Below the pieces are notes generated by a model. That model worked only from the letters and a program-made list of their open reading frames with translations. It did no database searches and was not told the DNA's origin. This document shows, piece after piece, positions 54,545 to 63,950 of a DNA stretch of 64,000 nt (its first letter is position 1; each line of letters opens with the position of its first letter). Position numbers and translations under genes: made by a program. This stretch comes from an uncultured Acidimicrobiaceae bacterium (GTDB taxonomy: Bacteria > Actinomycetota > Acidimicrobiia > Acidimicrobiales > UBA10347): the NCBI GenBank assembly GCA_905182135.1, contig CAJJAG010000006.1:434001-498000 (forward strand), given 5' to 3'.

Positions 54545-54618
54545 GCGCTTGTCGCCCAATTGGATAGAGCACCTGATTACGGATCAGGAGGTTGGGGGTT
54601 CGAGTCCCTCCAAGCGCG
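54545..54618 (+). tRNA. tRNA-Arg (anticodon ACG)
   Basis: A 74-base cloverleaf: acceptor GCGCTTG/CAAGCGC, D-arm GCCC-AATTGGATA-GAGC, anticodon arm CCTGA-TTACGGA-TCAGG (anticodon ACG), T-arm GGGGG-TTCGAGT-CCCTC, discriminator G. CCA is not encoded. Confidence 0.95.
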
Positions 54619-54624
54619 CAGAAC

Positions 54625-54660
54625 AAATCCCTCGCCTTTGGCGGGGGATTTTCTGCTTTT
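54625..54660 (+). terminator. Terminator of tRNA-Arg
   Basis: aaatccctcgcc pairs with ggcgggggattt (one G-T pair) around ttt, followed by tctgctttt. Confidence 0.85.
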
Positions 54661-54739
54661 CACTACGCCTTCACTCACTATCCAAGGCGCGACAAAGACC
54701 GACAGGCAATGGCGCACCTGTCAGACTTATCCAATCCGG

Positions 54740-55663
54740 CTAGGCCACCGAAGCGGCCTTCTTCGAGACGCGATCTTGACGCGCCTCGAACTTCTCGGCC
54801 GCACGAATCAGGGTTGGGCCAACAGCAAAAATATCATCGCGGGCTTGTTCGGCCTCGGGAGATAGATCGGTGATGTCTTCGATCTTCCAAAAGCGAAGAA
54901 GCGGGTCGATGATGTTCTCGGCGTGGATGCGCTGGTTGTAGATACCGATTCGAGCCATCTGCAGGGCTCGGCGGGCAAACCCAGGAATCTTGGTTCCAGG
55001 CATAGCGAAGTTTTGCAGCACACGGTTCAATGCCGGCAACACCACGTCGGGCGCCTGGGCCAACATCTCCGTGGTGACCCCGCGATAGAAAAGAAAATGG
55101 TGGTTCTCATCGCGAGCGATTTTGGCCATCAACGTGTGCGCCGTCTCGCAATCGGACTGAACGCCAGTATTGCGATGGCTGATACGGGTCGCCAGTTCCT
55201 GCGCCGAGGTATAGCAAAACATGTCTATGACAGTCTCGAACTGAGGGTTCCAACCGCCCTCAACGGTCACCATACGATCATCTTCGAGCAGTCGAGGGTC
55301 ACAGTTTCGACTGGTCAACAGGTACGAACGCATGGCGATGGCGTGTTGGCCTTCTTCAGCCGTCCAGAGCCGAGACCAGCGATTCATTGGCGAGTCTTCG
55401 TCGAAGTACTTACCAAACAACGACGTGTAATACGGCAGGTTGTCTTCGGTCAACAGGTTCAACACAAATGCGGTACGGACCTCAGGCGACAAGGTCGACT
55501 GGGAAACATCCCACGGCTTTTCCTTAAAGCTTTCACCTTTTTCCCAGTCAATAAAGTCGTGAAAATACCAATGTTCGCGACGTTCACGGTGCTCGGCCAT
55601 CAGTGTTTCCATGGTTGATTCAACACTTTTTGCAAGCTCTATGGCTTCAGCATTTGCAGACAC
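54740..55663 (-). CDS. Acyl-ACP desaturase (ferritin-like di-iron)
   Basis: A 307-residue di-iron desaturase (FA_desaturase_2 / DesA type) that introduces a double bond in an acyl-ACP or acyl-CoA. The iron ligands are in EEGQHAIAMRSYL (ExxH, about residue 103) and ARDENHHFLFYRG (ExxH, about residue 185), with a Glu in LLTEDNLPYYTSLF. It starts with GTG at 55663 preceded by a GAGAGAGA stretch. It is isolated and divergent from the EamA gene. Length is close to mycobacterial DesA1/2, though somewhat shorter. Confidence 0.9.
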   Translation of the reverse strand: MSANAEAIELAKSVESTMETLMAEHRERREHWYFHDFIDWEKGESFKEKPWDVSQSTLSPEVRTAFVLNLLTEDNLPYYTSLFGKYFDEDSPMNRWSRLWTAEEGQHAIAMRSYLLTSRNCDPRLLEDDRMVTVEGGWNPQFETVIDMFCYTSAQELATRISHRNTGVQSDCETAHTLMAKIARDENHHFLFYRGVTTEMLAQAPDVVLPALNRVLQNFAMPGTKIPGFARRALQMARIGIYNQRIHAENIIDPLLRFWKIEDITDLSPEAEQARDDIFAVGPTLIRAAEKFEARQDRVSKKAASVA

Positions 55664-55811
55664 GGCGTGTCTCTCTCTCAGCAGCTCAGATGGGCCCGGC
55701 GGGGGGTTACTAGACCATTAGACAAAACAATTCGGCAAGTAGTTACTAGTAAGGCGAAATTATTCGTCACATCTTCACAGTCGGAGTTATCACCGGTCGT
55801 AGCCTTTCGGG

Positions 55812-56747
55812 GTGTCTACCAGCGCTACTCCGGCCACAACTGCACTCGCTTCATCAAACGAACTGAGTCGCGGTCTGCTCGGTGCCGCAATTGCCGTGAC
55901 AGCGTGGGGCACCAGCAGCGTGATCGCCAAGGTGCTCCCACAAGGGGGCTTAGCCATCGCCTCATATCGATTCATGACCTACTTCCTGATCGTCGGCCTG
56001 CTACGAGTAAGCCGACGTCAGTTCCTGACCTGGCACGCGTTCAAGAGCTCTATCCCGGGCGGACTCCTCTTAACAGGCGACGTGGCCTTCTTCTTCACCG
56101 CTATCAAGTTGACCACCGTGGTTAACGCAACAATTATCCTTGCGCTCCAACCACTAATTCTCACGATATACGGTGTTCGGTTCCTCGGTGAACGGGTGCG
56201 ACGATCCGACATCGGACTGGGCGCCATCGCCCTGGCTGGAGTCATCGTGATCGTGCTCGCTGGCAGTAACAGCGGCGACGCCAACATTTGGGGTGACCTC
56301 GCTGCGGTAGGAGCACTGGTGTCTTGGTCGGCCTACTTCGTGTTTGCAAAGCGAGCCAGTGGTGTTGTTAGCCCCGCCGATTACACACTCGCAGCAGCAT
56401 TGATCGTGGCGATTACCACCACGCCGCTGGCCTTGGCATTCGGGCAATCATTGGCGTGGCCAGCATGGAGCGACTGGTTCTGGTTGCTCGGCATGGCCAT
56501 AGGTGCAGGCCTGCTTGGTCACAACATGATGAATTGGTCCATCGTGCGGATCCCACTGTGGCTTGGTAGCACCATGACCTTGTTGGTACCGCTCGTGTCA
56601 TCGGCCATGGCTTGGATCTTCCTGGACGAATCACTCAACACAACACAAATCATCGCGATGTTCGTAGCACTTGTAGCTATTGGCTTTCTCATACGGGCGC
56701 AATCGACCCCGCGGCCGGCTGCCAACCCAGAGAGCACCATTTCCTGA
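55812..56747 (+). CDS. EamA-family (DMT) transporter
   Basis: A 311-residue protein with ten hydrophobic helices in two repeated EamA halves: IAVTAWGTSSVIAKVLPQG then ALQPLILTIYGVRFLGERVR, and LAAVGALVSWSAYFVFAKRA then LVPLVSSAMAWIFLDESLNT. It moves small metabolites; the substrate is unknown. The start is GTG 55812 after TTCGG. Its stop is two bases before the galK start, so they are one transcript. Confidence 0.9.
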   Translation: MSTSATPATTALASSNELSRGLLGAAIAVTAWGTSSVIAKVLPQGGLAIASYRFMTYFLIVGLLRVSRRQFLTWHAFKSSIPGGLLLTGDVAFFFTAIKLTTVVNATIILALQPLILTIYGVRFLGERVRRSDIGLGAIALAGVIVIVLAGSNSGDANIWGDLAAVGALVSWSAYFVFAKRASGVVSPADYTLAAALIVAITTTPLALAFGQSLAWPAWSDWFWLLGMAIGAGLLGHNMMNWSIVRIPLWLGSTMTLLVPLVSSAMAWIFLDESLNTTQIIAMFVALVAIGFLIRAQSTPRPAANPESTIS

Positions 56748-56749
56748 CC

Positions 56750-57901
56750 ATGTCGCCGGCGCTTGACAGGGCAATCGCCAACTATGCGAGTAGTTATGGA
56801 ACCCAGCCGACACTCGTAGTTCGTGCCCCCGGCCGAGTCAACATCATCGGCGAACACACCGACTACAACGACGGCTTCGTGTTGCCCATGGCGCTCCCTT
56901 TCGAGGTCGTTGTTGCAGCCGCTCCCCGCGTCGACGGTAAGGTTTTTGCCAGCTCAGAGGGCTTTGAGCCGGTGGAGTTCATGGTGGCTGACCCAGTCGA
57001 TCAGGGCAGATGGAGCACGTATGTGCATGGCACCGGCGCCATGCTCATTGAGGCCGGATATTCGGTCGCTGGTTGGCAAGGTTGCTTGGCCAGCGATATC
57101 CCTGCTGGTGCCAACCTCTCCTCGTCGGCGGCACTTGAAATCGCATCTGGTCTCATATTCGTGACTTCGGCCAACGGCTCTATTGAGCCCAGCGCACTTG
57201 CTCGGGTTGGCCAGCGCGTCGAGAACGACGTCATAGGTTTCCCTAGCGGCATCATGGATCAGCTCGCCTGCGCTGCAAGTGTTGACGGTGCAGCGTCGCT
57301 GATCGACTGCCGAGCCTTATCCGCTTCCCCTGTACCTCTTCCCGGCGGCGTCGACATCATCGTCATGGACACCGGCACTCGCCGCAAACTCCTTGACACC
57401 CAATACGCCGCTCGTCGTACCGACTGCGAAACCGCTGCTGCCTCATTAGGAGTGACAGCCCTGCGCGATGCCACGCTCGACCAGATAGCCAATCTCGGCG
57501 ACGACCGAATCTATCGTCGCGCCCGGCACGTGATCGGCGAGAACACCCGCACCCTCGAAGCAGCCGCAGCAATGCGGTCCAACAACGCCGTCGAACTTGG
57601 ACGGTTGATGAACGAGAGCCATGCCAGCCTGCGCGACGACTTCGACGTGTCGGGCCCGGCCCTTGATCGCATCGTTGCACTCGCCCAACAGATCAACGGC
57701 TGCCTCGGTGCACGCATGACTGGGGGCGGGTTTGCTGGCGCTGCAGTTGCGTTGGTCCAAAGCAACTCGTCCGAGGCGTTCGTCGCCGAACTCACAAAAT
57801 CATTCGTGGCTCCAGATGAGCAGCCTGCTGTAGCGCCGACGATGCTTTACACAGTGCGCCCAGCTGCTGGCGCGTCGGTGATTACTAACCCCAATCGGTA
57901 A
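56750..57901 (+). CDS. galK: Galactokinase
   Basis: A 383-residue GHMP kinase that phosphorylates galactose in the Leloir pathway. The galactokinase signature RVNIIGEHTDYNDGFVLPMA lies at about residues 27-46, the ATP-binding loop PAGANLSSSAALEIA at about 115, and the late motif GARMTGGGFAGAAVAL near 325. I start at ATG 56750, where MSPALDRAIANYASSYG fits the family; the frame extends far upstream into the EamA gene and is rejected. galT and galE are not adjacent. EamA lies directly upstream on the same mRNA, which may mean sugar import, but this is speculation. Confidence 0.93.
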   Translation: MSPALDRAIANYASSYGTQPTLVVRAPGRVNIIGEHTDYNDGFVLPMALPFEVVVAAAPRVDGKVFASSEGFEPVEFMVADPVDQGRWSTYVHGTGAMLIEAGYSVAGWQGCLASDIPAGANLSSSAALEIASGLIFVTSANGSIEPSALARVGQRVENDVIGFPSGIMDQLACAASVDGAASLIDCRALSASPVPLPGGVDIIVMDTGTRRKLLDTQYAARRTDCETAAASLGVTALRDATLDQIANLGDDRIYRRARHVIGENTRTLEAAAAMRSNNAVELGRLMNESHASLRDDFDVSGPALDRIVALAQQINGCLGARMTGGGFAGAAVALVQSNSSEAFVAELTKSFVAPDEQPAVAPTMLYTVRPAAGASVITNPNR

Positions 57902-58398
57902 ACAAAAACGAGCTGCCGCCGCCCAAAGGCAATGGCTCGCGTGACGTCCTCGAAAGAAGTACGATTTAAGACCCCGTAAGACAACGTAAAACCTAACCTG
58001 GCAAGATTGGGTCGGCGTTTATGAGCATTGCTCGTTGGCTTCGAAGATCTCTGTGTAATGGCTTCCATCACCGAAGCGGGCATCGACGCCACCAATGTCG
58101 ATGCCTAGATCCCCCACCTGCGTCTCAAGCTCATCTCACTGGTTGTGCCAGCCATACGTTCGTTGACTACAGCCCTGAACCGAGCTTCGCAGCGTTCTTT
58201 CCGGCAGTCCTTGTGCCAATGCCAACCTTGACGCCAGCGTTCTTTCCAACATCGGACATGTCCAAGTCCTGGCTCTCTTTCTTTCTGTCCGCCGGTCTCT
58301 AAATGAACCAGCAAGTAAGCGTCCGGTATTTTGGGATTATGTATTTCAGAACACGAAAATTAGCTTCAACTGGGTGAAGCCTTGCGACGCGACATAAC
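57902..58398. other. Spacer with possible gene remnant
   Basis: About 0.5 kb with no supported gene. A short frame beginning MASITEAGIDATNVDA at about 58058 is cut by a TAG, which looks like the start of a lost gene. The promoter of the polyprenyl synthetase gene should be at the right end. Confidence 0.35.
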
Positions 58399-59412
58399 GT
58401 GCTCAGCGTGAGCCCTGCGGTACTCAGCCGAGCCAAAACCATCGTCGAACCAGCCCTACGCCATGCAGTGGGATCCCTCGACGAAAACCTCCGCCTACCA
58501 GTGACGTACCACCTGGGTTGGACAGACAAGGACGGCAACCCCTCTGACGCCGGAAGCGGCAAAGGTATTCGATCCGCTCTCGCAATCCTGGGCGCCGAAG
58601 CTGTCAATGCGTCAGCCGACGTTGCGATCGCTGGTGGAGTAGCTGTTGAGCTGATACACAACTTTTCGCTGATCCACGATGACATCATGGACAACGATCG
58701 CACCCGGCGCCACCGGGCAACAGTCTGGGATGTGTTTGGTATTGGCGAAGGCATCGTTGTCGGCGACGCCATGCATGCGCTCGCTTTCGAAATACTCCTT
58801 GATGACAGCCGCACCCCACACGGTGCAACGGCCACGCGTCGGCTAGCCAAAGCAACATCGGCCATGATCGCCGGCCAGGCCCAAGACGTCGCCCTTGACC
58901 GCGGCGCTACCGCCAGTCTCGCTGAGTGCATTGCCATGGAGACCAACAAGACCGGCGCATTGCTTGCTCAGTCGGTCGCTATCGGCGCCGTACTCGGCGG
59001 TGGCGATGATGTTGTTGTCGACGCACTCGAAGACTTCGGCATTGCACTCGGCATTGGTTTCCAGGCCGTTGATGATGTTCTAGGCATCTGGGGCGAATCT
59101 GCAACAACAGGTAAACCAGTTGGCAACGACCTGCGCGAGCAGAAAAAGTCCATGCCAATCGCTATTGCCTTTGACCGCGGGGGCGACATTGGCCAGGCGG
59201 TTCTTGACGCTTTCACTGGGCCGCTGAACGACAACCAGATCGCAGCACTTGCGTCCAAACTCGAATCGGCCGGCATTCGCGACGAGGTCCAGAGTATCGC
59301 TCGCGACTACCTCGACCAGGCGATCAAAACTCTCGACACCGTTGCGCTAGCGGCCCCAGCAAAGACCGAACTCATAGAACTCGCCAACTTCATCTGGGAA
59401 CGCGACTCGTAA
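58399..59412 (+). CDS. Polyprenyl (isoprenyl) diphosphate synthase
   Basis: A 337-residue trans-isoprenyl diphosphate synthase that elongates allylic diphosphates with IPP to C15-C40 products. The first aspartate-rich motif is HDDIMDND (D94-D98), the second is GFQAVDDVLGIWG, where the last Asp of DDxxD is Gly, as in many actinobacterial IdsA/GrcC-type enzymes. GKGIRSALAILGAEA binds the substrate diphosphate. It starts with GTG 58399 (58408 possible). Product length cannot be set from the sequence. It stands alone. Confidence 0.9.
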   Translation: MLSVSPAVLSRAKTIVEPALRHAVGSLDENLRLPVTYHLGWTDKDGNPSDAGSGKGIRSALAILGAEAVNASADVAIAGGVAVELIHNFSLIHDDIMDNDRTRRHRATVWDVFGIGEGIVVGDAMHALAFEILLDDSRTPHGATATRRLAKATSAMIAGQAQDVALDRGATASLAECIAMETNKTGALLAQSVAIGAVLGGGDDVVVDALEDFGIALGIGFQAVDDVLGIWGESATTGKPVGNDLREQKKSMPIAIAFDRGGDIGQAVLDAFTGPLNDNQIAALASKLESAGIRDEVQSIARDYLDQAIKTLDTVALAAPAKTELIELANFIWERDS

Positions 59413-59453
59413 CTCTTTCCAACTCGGTCAGCACTCTTTCCAACTCGATCAGC
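59412..59453. repeat. 21-bp tandem duplication at polyprenyl synthase stop
   Basis: actctttccaactcggtcagc (59412-59432) is repeated with one change (g to a) at 59433-59453, and starts at the last base of the stop codon of the preceding gene. Confidence 0.85.
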
Positions 59454-59545
59454 GTCTTTCTTCCTGCAACCGCACATCTGTTCCGGCACCGTCTGTGAAA
59501 CGAGGCGAGATCACCTCTGTCGCCGAATGCGCACCGTGTATGTCT

Positions 59546-59635
59546 CACCATCTGTGTCTACACCATCTGTGTCAGACACAGATGGTGAGGGTGTTACACC
59601 ATCTGTGTCAGACACAGATGGTGAGGGTGTTTGGT
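59546..59635. promoter_or_regulatory. Two tandem 27-bp perfect palindromes upstream of amt
   Basis: The palindrome caccatctgtgtc-a-gacacagatggtg occurs at 59561-59587 and 59597-59623, with an extra left half-site caccatctgtgtc at 59546-59558 and the repeated spacer agggtgtt after each. The direct-repeat unit is 36 bp. It lies 180-260 bases before the ammonium transporter start, so it may be a regulator binding array or a dispersed palindromic repeat. Confidence 0.75.
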
Positions 59636-59805
59636 TCGCGCAGGATCGCGAGGCCCAGCGGCCGATCTGGGCTACCCCGAAACACGACGGAAACGTTTCT
59701 GAATCACAGCGTTCACTCGGTGGGAACACACGCGAAATAGTGTGTTCCTAGGTTTACCTCACGCACAACACTGCGCCCGACGCGCAGGTTACGGGAGGTA
59801 ACGAA

Positions 59806-61221
59806 ATGAAACGCAAGTTCTTAATCGCTGCAGTGGGCGCAGCGATCTTTGGCTTGGTGCCAGCTGCACCGGCTATGGCCCAAGAAGCAGAGGCTTTATC
59901 GCCAGAAGCCGTACAAGCGATACTCGACAACATCTGGGTGTTCGTAGCCGGCATTTTAGTCTTCTTGATGCAGGCGGGCTTCGGCCTTGTAGAAGCGGGT
60001 CTGACCCGAGCCAAGAACGTGGCCAACATCATGGCCAAAAACATCGCCGACATGTGTATCGGCGCCCTGGCTTTCTGGGCCATTGGTTATGGCATTGCGT
60101 TCGGAGACGGCCAATGGATCGGAACCGACAGCTTCTTCCTGAGTGGCTTCGGAGACGGCAGCTTTGATGGCGGCTACTCCGGCTACACGCCGTTCTTCTT
60201 CCAGGTCGTCTTCGCCGCTGCTGCGGTCACAATCGCATCTGGCGCCATGGCTGGCCGCACCAAGATCTCGGGCTACCTGATCTTCAGCGCCGTGATGACC
60301 GCATTTATTTACCCAGTCGTCGTCCATATGTTCTGGCAGGGCGATGGGATCTTGAACCGTATCACTGTTGGTGACGCCGCATTTAGTGACTTCGCAGGAT
60401 CATCTATCGTCCACTCAGCTGGTGGCTGGGCCGCCTTGATGGGTGCGTACTTCCTCGGACCTCGTATTGATAAGTACAGCAACGACGGCACCCCACGAGC
60501 TATCCCTGGCCACAACATCGCCTTCACCGTTATTGGTGTCTTCGTGCTGTGGTTCGGCTGGTTCGGTTTCAACGCAGGCTCAGAACTCGCCGCCGACAGC
60601 GTCGTCATCCGAGTTGGAGTCACCACGATGTTGGCCGCAGCCGCAGGCGGCTTCATGGCTGGCGCTGTCATGTGGATGAAGGTCGGCTTCCTCGATGTCG
60701 CCATGACGGCCAATGGAGTCCTTGCCGGCCTGGTCTCGATTACTGCTGGTACGGGAACAATGACGCCGTTAGGCGCAGTCATCACTGGTGCAATCGGCGG
60801 CATAATCGTGGTCTTCAGCGTCCTATTCTTTGAGCGCATTCACATCGATGATCCTGTCGGAGCTATCTCCGTCCACGGTGTCTGCGGCGTCTGGGGCACG
60901 CTCGCGATCGGCTTCTTTGCCAAGTGGGATGATGCATTCCTTGGCCGAGAAGACGCTGGCCTGTTCTACGGCGGCGGCGTATCACAGCTCGTCATGCAAC
61001 TTGTCGGTGTCGTCATCGTGGCCGCTTGGGTGCTGCCAACGACAGGCCTGCTGTTCTTCATACTCAAAAAGATGAACATGTTGCGGGTCAGCCCCGAAGA
61101 AGAAATCGCTGGCCTTGATGTCAGCGAACATGGCTCGGCCGGCTATGGCATCGAGACGACCTTTACTGGCAGCCTTACTAGCAGCCGATCCCTACAGGAC
61201 CAATCAGCCAGAGATAGCTAA
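59806..61221 (+). CDS. amtB: Ammonium transporter (Amt family)
   Basis: A 471-residue ammonium channel. A signal peptide (MKRKFLIAAVGAAIFGLVPA ending AMA) precedes eleven membrane helices: FVAGILVFLMQAGFGLVEAG carries the entry site, FDFAGSSIVHSAGGW-type DFAGSSIVHSAGGWAALMG the first pore His, and ISVHGVCGVWGTLAIG the second pore His. It moves ammonium in low nitrogen. AGGT before the ATG is a good site. No glnK or nitrogen regulator gene is adjacent. Two large palindromes upstream may mark its control. Confidence 0.95.
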   Translation: MKRKFLIAAVGAAIFGLVPAAPAMAQEAEALSPEAVQAILDNIWVFVAGILVFLMQAGFGLVEAGLTRAKNVANIMAKNIADMCIGALAFWAIGYGIAFGDGQWIGTDSFFLSGFGDGSFDGGYSGYTPFFFQVVFAAAAVTIASGAMAGRTKISGYLIFSAVMTAFIYPVVVHMFWQGDGILNRITVGDAAFSDFAGSSIVHSAGGWAALMGAYFLGPRIDKYSNDGTPRAIPGHNIAFTVIGVFVLWFGWFGFNAGSELAADSVVIRVGVTTMLAAAAGGFMAGAVMWMKVGFLDVAMTANGVLAGLVSITAGTGTMTPLGAVITGAIGGIIVVFSVLFFERIHIDDPVGAISVHGVCGVWGTLAIGFFAKWDDAFLGREDAGLFYGGGVSQLVMQLVGVVIVAAWVLPTTGLLFFILKKMNMLRVSPEEEIAGLDVSEHGSAGYGIETTFTGSLTSSRSLQDQSARDS

Positions 61222-61941
61222 CACACGTGCTTCTTCTCCTGCTGGCGCTAACCACCTCCCAAGCGTGGGCGTCGGCAGGAGATCACAGATCCGCCAATCG
61301 AACCTGGTTGTTACCCCACCAGTTTCGATTGGCGCTATCGCGCCTGGGCATAGCCACGCATCTGGGCGATCTCTGATCAAGGGCCAACAATACTCTCATC
61401 ATGACCGGGCCAGATGAGAGCTTCACACCCAAACCGGCCTTGCCTCAGAACTCCCAGTTCTATCGCCAGGTACTTCACCAATAGCCATCACCTGTCCGGG
61501 TCAGAAGGGCCCAGGGTCGAATCGTCTACCACTACCGGGAACTCAAACTGTGAGACGAATCAAACGCGCGTCCACGTCACCACCGGTCGAACCCTGCAAG
61601 CACTGAACCGCCAGAGCGACATCGGGTTCATCAATATGTCGATAACGCCCAACAGCGAGACAGCGACAATCAGTATCACGCCGTGACACTCGGGTAGTCC
61701 GCGTTCATTGCACAGCTCGAGCCAACATTTTTGCCTGCCGGAACCGTCAACGGCTGCGGCTGCGGCTGCGGCTGCGGCACACCATGGCACTCACGTAGTT
61801 CGAATCACTCGCTGTGCTCACAATCCTGTCGGAGCTTGACCCATCACCGATCCCGCTCTATCAACAAGCGGCCTCTCCGACTGCGCATCGCGATGATTCT
61901 CGGATCAACCAGACAGGAATGTAGGCGTTGTGTGATAGGTG
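61222..61941. other. Spacer with a 6-bp tandem repeat
   Basis: About 0.7 kb with no supported gene. ggctgc is repeated about four times at 61752-61777. No glnK-like frame is present after amtB. Confidence 0.45.
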
Positions 61942-63387
61942 TTACTCCGAGCGGCGGTCGAGGAAGCCGTAGACCTCGACCAGGTCGACGCCCGGAAAAC
62001 GGCTGAACGGCTCTCGAGCAGCCGGCAGGCCGGACACGATATGGCTGCGATCTCGTGACGAGGGCCATGCAACCGTCGACCAGCGTTGCCGTTGCGAAGG
62101 GTGCGGCTCACGGCAACAACCAGGATCGGGGCAGGTCGACGTCGTCCGGCGCGATGTCTCGCTACCACGGAAATAGCGGGCCTGGCGAGCGTCGGTTCCC
62201 ACCGTGATTGCGTGAGGTGGCGAACGATCTGCCTCTACGTAGGTGACACACCAGAACTCGCCATCGGCGGTGTCGGTGTATTGGTAGTGCAGAGCAAATG
62301 CATCTTCGCTGTGGAACGCCTGCCGTGTTCCCCACTCGCGACAGAGCCGCTGACCTTCGAAGCCGCCGAACGGGTCAGTCGGCAGCGGCACATCGTTATT
62401 TTCGTAGGCCTTCCACACGACACCTTCGTTGTCTGAACGAAGGAAGTGCAGCGTTATATCGAGATGTTCGGTAGCCAGGTTCGTCAACCGGTGGCCTGCC
62501 ATTTCATAGGAGATGTAAAACAACTCCTTGATATCTTCGACCGAAATATCCTTTTGTTCTTTGGCTTCGCGAAGGTGTTGGACAGTTGCCGCTTCAGGGG
62601 CAAGCACAGCAGCAGCCAGGTAATTCGATTCAACACGCTGGCGCACATAGTCCAGGAAGTCATCGGTGTCTCGGTGCCCAAGAACAAAATGACCAAGCGT
62701 CTGCAACACGACAGAACGGGCACTCCGGGTTGTCAGGTCGTTGCGTTGCGGAATATAGATAACCCGGTTGCGTTGATCTGCGACCGAGCGAGCGCTGCTG
62801 GGTAGGTCTCGAACCCGGTCGATCGTGAAACCACAATTGTCGGCCATCTGCACGAGCATGCGCTCAGAGACAGGGCCGCGACCTGGATAGTCCACCGCAG
62901 TCAGCAACGACGAGGCAACCTCTTCGATCTCGGCGAAGTAGTTATTCCTATTGCGCATCTCGGCGCGCATCTGCACATTGGCTCGGCGTTGATCGTCTCC
63001 GTCACGATGACCGGCGCGATCCTCGGCACCCACTAATGCCTTGTATAACCCCGAGATATGTTCGAGGGCGCTGTCTGATGTCTTCGCCGTCGGCCGAAAC
63101 TCAGCCAAGCCAAGCTCCAGGTACCGAGGGTCACTTTGGGCTCGTAGCACAGAGATCTCAAGTTCATCTCGGCGCGTCGGCGAGTCGTCGATGAGTAGAT
63201 CGGTTGTCGTGCAGCCGAGCGAGTCCGCAAGCTCACCCAGCAAGCCAACTCTGGCTTCGACATGCCCATTTTCGAGCTGACTTAAGTACGACGTCGGCCG
63301 ATCCACCCGAGCGCTCAACTCGTCCAGGGTCAATCCCGCTTCTTTGCGGTAGAAGCGAATGCGGCGTCCGAGTAGTAGTGCATCCAT
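61942..63387 (-). CDS. RamB-like XRE transcriptional regulator with degenerate ImmA/IrrE domain
   Basis: A 481-residue regulator. Residues 5-60 are an XRE helix-turn-helix (GRRIRFYRKEAGLTLDELSA, YLSQLENGHVEAR). The middle resembles an ImmA/IrrE metallopeptidase, but the site that is HExGH in active enzymes reads Q229-T230-L-G-H233 in LQTLGHFVLGH, so zinc catalysis is lost. A C-terminal Cys pair (CPDPGCC) follows. Relatives such as RamB control acetate, propionate and glyoxylate genes in actinobacteria. The ATG at 63387 is clear, with MDALLLGRRIRF the expected start. Its targets may include the acyl-CoA genes in this genome, which is inference. Confidence 0.88.
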   Translation of the reverse strand: MDALLLGRRIRFYRKEAGLTLDELSARVDRPTSYLSQLENGHVEARVGLLGELADSLGCTTTDLLIDDSPTRRDELEISVLRAQSDPRYLELGLAEFRPTAKTSDSALEHISGLYKALVGAEDRAGHRDGDDQRRANVQMRAEMRNRNNYFAEIEEVASSLLTAVDYPGRGPVSERMLVQMADNCGFTIDRVRDLPSSARSVADQRNRVIYIPQRNDLTTRSARSVVLQTLGHFVLGHRDTDDFLDYVRQRVESNYLAAAVLAPEAATVQHLREAKEQKDISVEDIKELFYISYEMAGHRLTNLATEHLDITLHFLRSDNEGVVWKAYENNDVPLPTDPFGGFEGQRLCREWGTRQAFHSEDAFALHYQYTDTADGEFWCVTYVEADRSPPHAITVGTDARQARYFRGSETSRRTTSTCPDPGCCREPHPSQRQRWSTVAWPSSRDRSHIVSGLPAAREPFSRFPGVDLVEVYGFLDRRSE

Positions 63388-63499
63388 TATCCAAAAATAG
63401 CCTCTTCTTCTCTAATTCCCACAGAGAACGCGATCGCCGTTGCGAAGAAACGGACTTTTTCTTCTTTTCCTATCCACGTGCGGTTTTCTGACACCGATT

Positions 63500-63886
63500 A
63501 TGAATACTCAGAAAATGTCTGACACCGAACCCCGTTATGTGCTGCACATCGCCCCGCTGAACCGCTGGGAACGGGCAGTCGCTGACGGCCAGGGCGATTA
63601 CATCGACCCTTCACTCGAAGCTGAAAGATTCATTCACTGCTCGACACACGAACAGGTTCTTATCCCAGCCAACGAGCGATTTGCCGGTCGTGACGACCTG
63701 GTTCTACTGCTCATCGACCTGGAACTGGTTCCTGCACGCACGCTGTTCGAAGACTGTTACGAAACAGGCCAGCCGTTCCCGCACATCTACGGGCCCATCC
63801 CCGTAGCTGCAGTCGTCAAGGTCATCCCATTCCCCTGTCATACCAATGGCACGTTCTCGCTGCCCGAAATACTGCACGAGCGTTAA
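63500..63886 (+). CDS. DUF952 family protein
   Basis: A 128-residue protein of the DUF952 family: VLHIAPLNRWERAVADGQGD, ERFIHCSTHEQVLIPANERF, LVLLLIDLELV and GQPFPHIYGPIPVAAVVKVI are typical. The function is unknown; the fold resembles RNA-modifying ADP-ribosyl-type enzymes. I start at ATG 63500; 63515 is also possible. The frame is open back to 63440, but the upstream part is Phe-rich without similarity. Confidence 0.85.
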   Translation: MNTQKMSDTEPRYVLHIAPLNRWERAVADGQGDYIDPSLEAERFIHCSTHEQVLIPANERFAGRDDLVLLLIDLELVPARTLFEDCYETGQPFPHIYGPIPVAAVVKVIPFPCHTNGTFSLPEILHER

Positions 63887-63950
63887 TTCCACCTCGCCCC
63901 TGCGCTCATTTAACCCAACAAGCTCAGCACCTACCGGTTATACACAAGTG

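Noticed and set aside
47834-54618. tRNA-flanked integrated element or prophage
   Set aside because: No integrase, phage structural gene or att-like duplication of tRNA ends is visible between the tRNAs; the genes are ordinary housekeeping genes.
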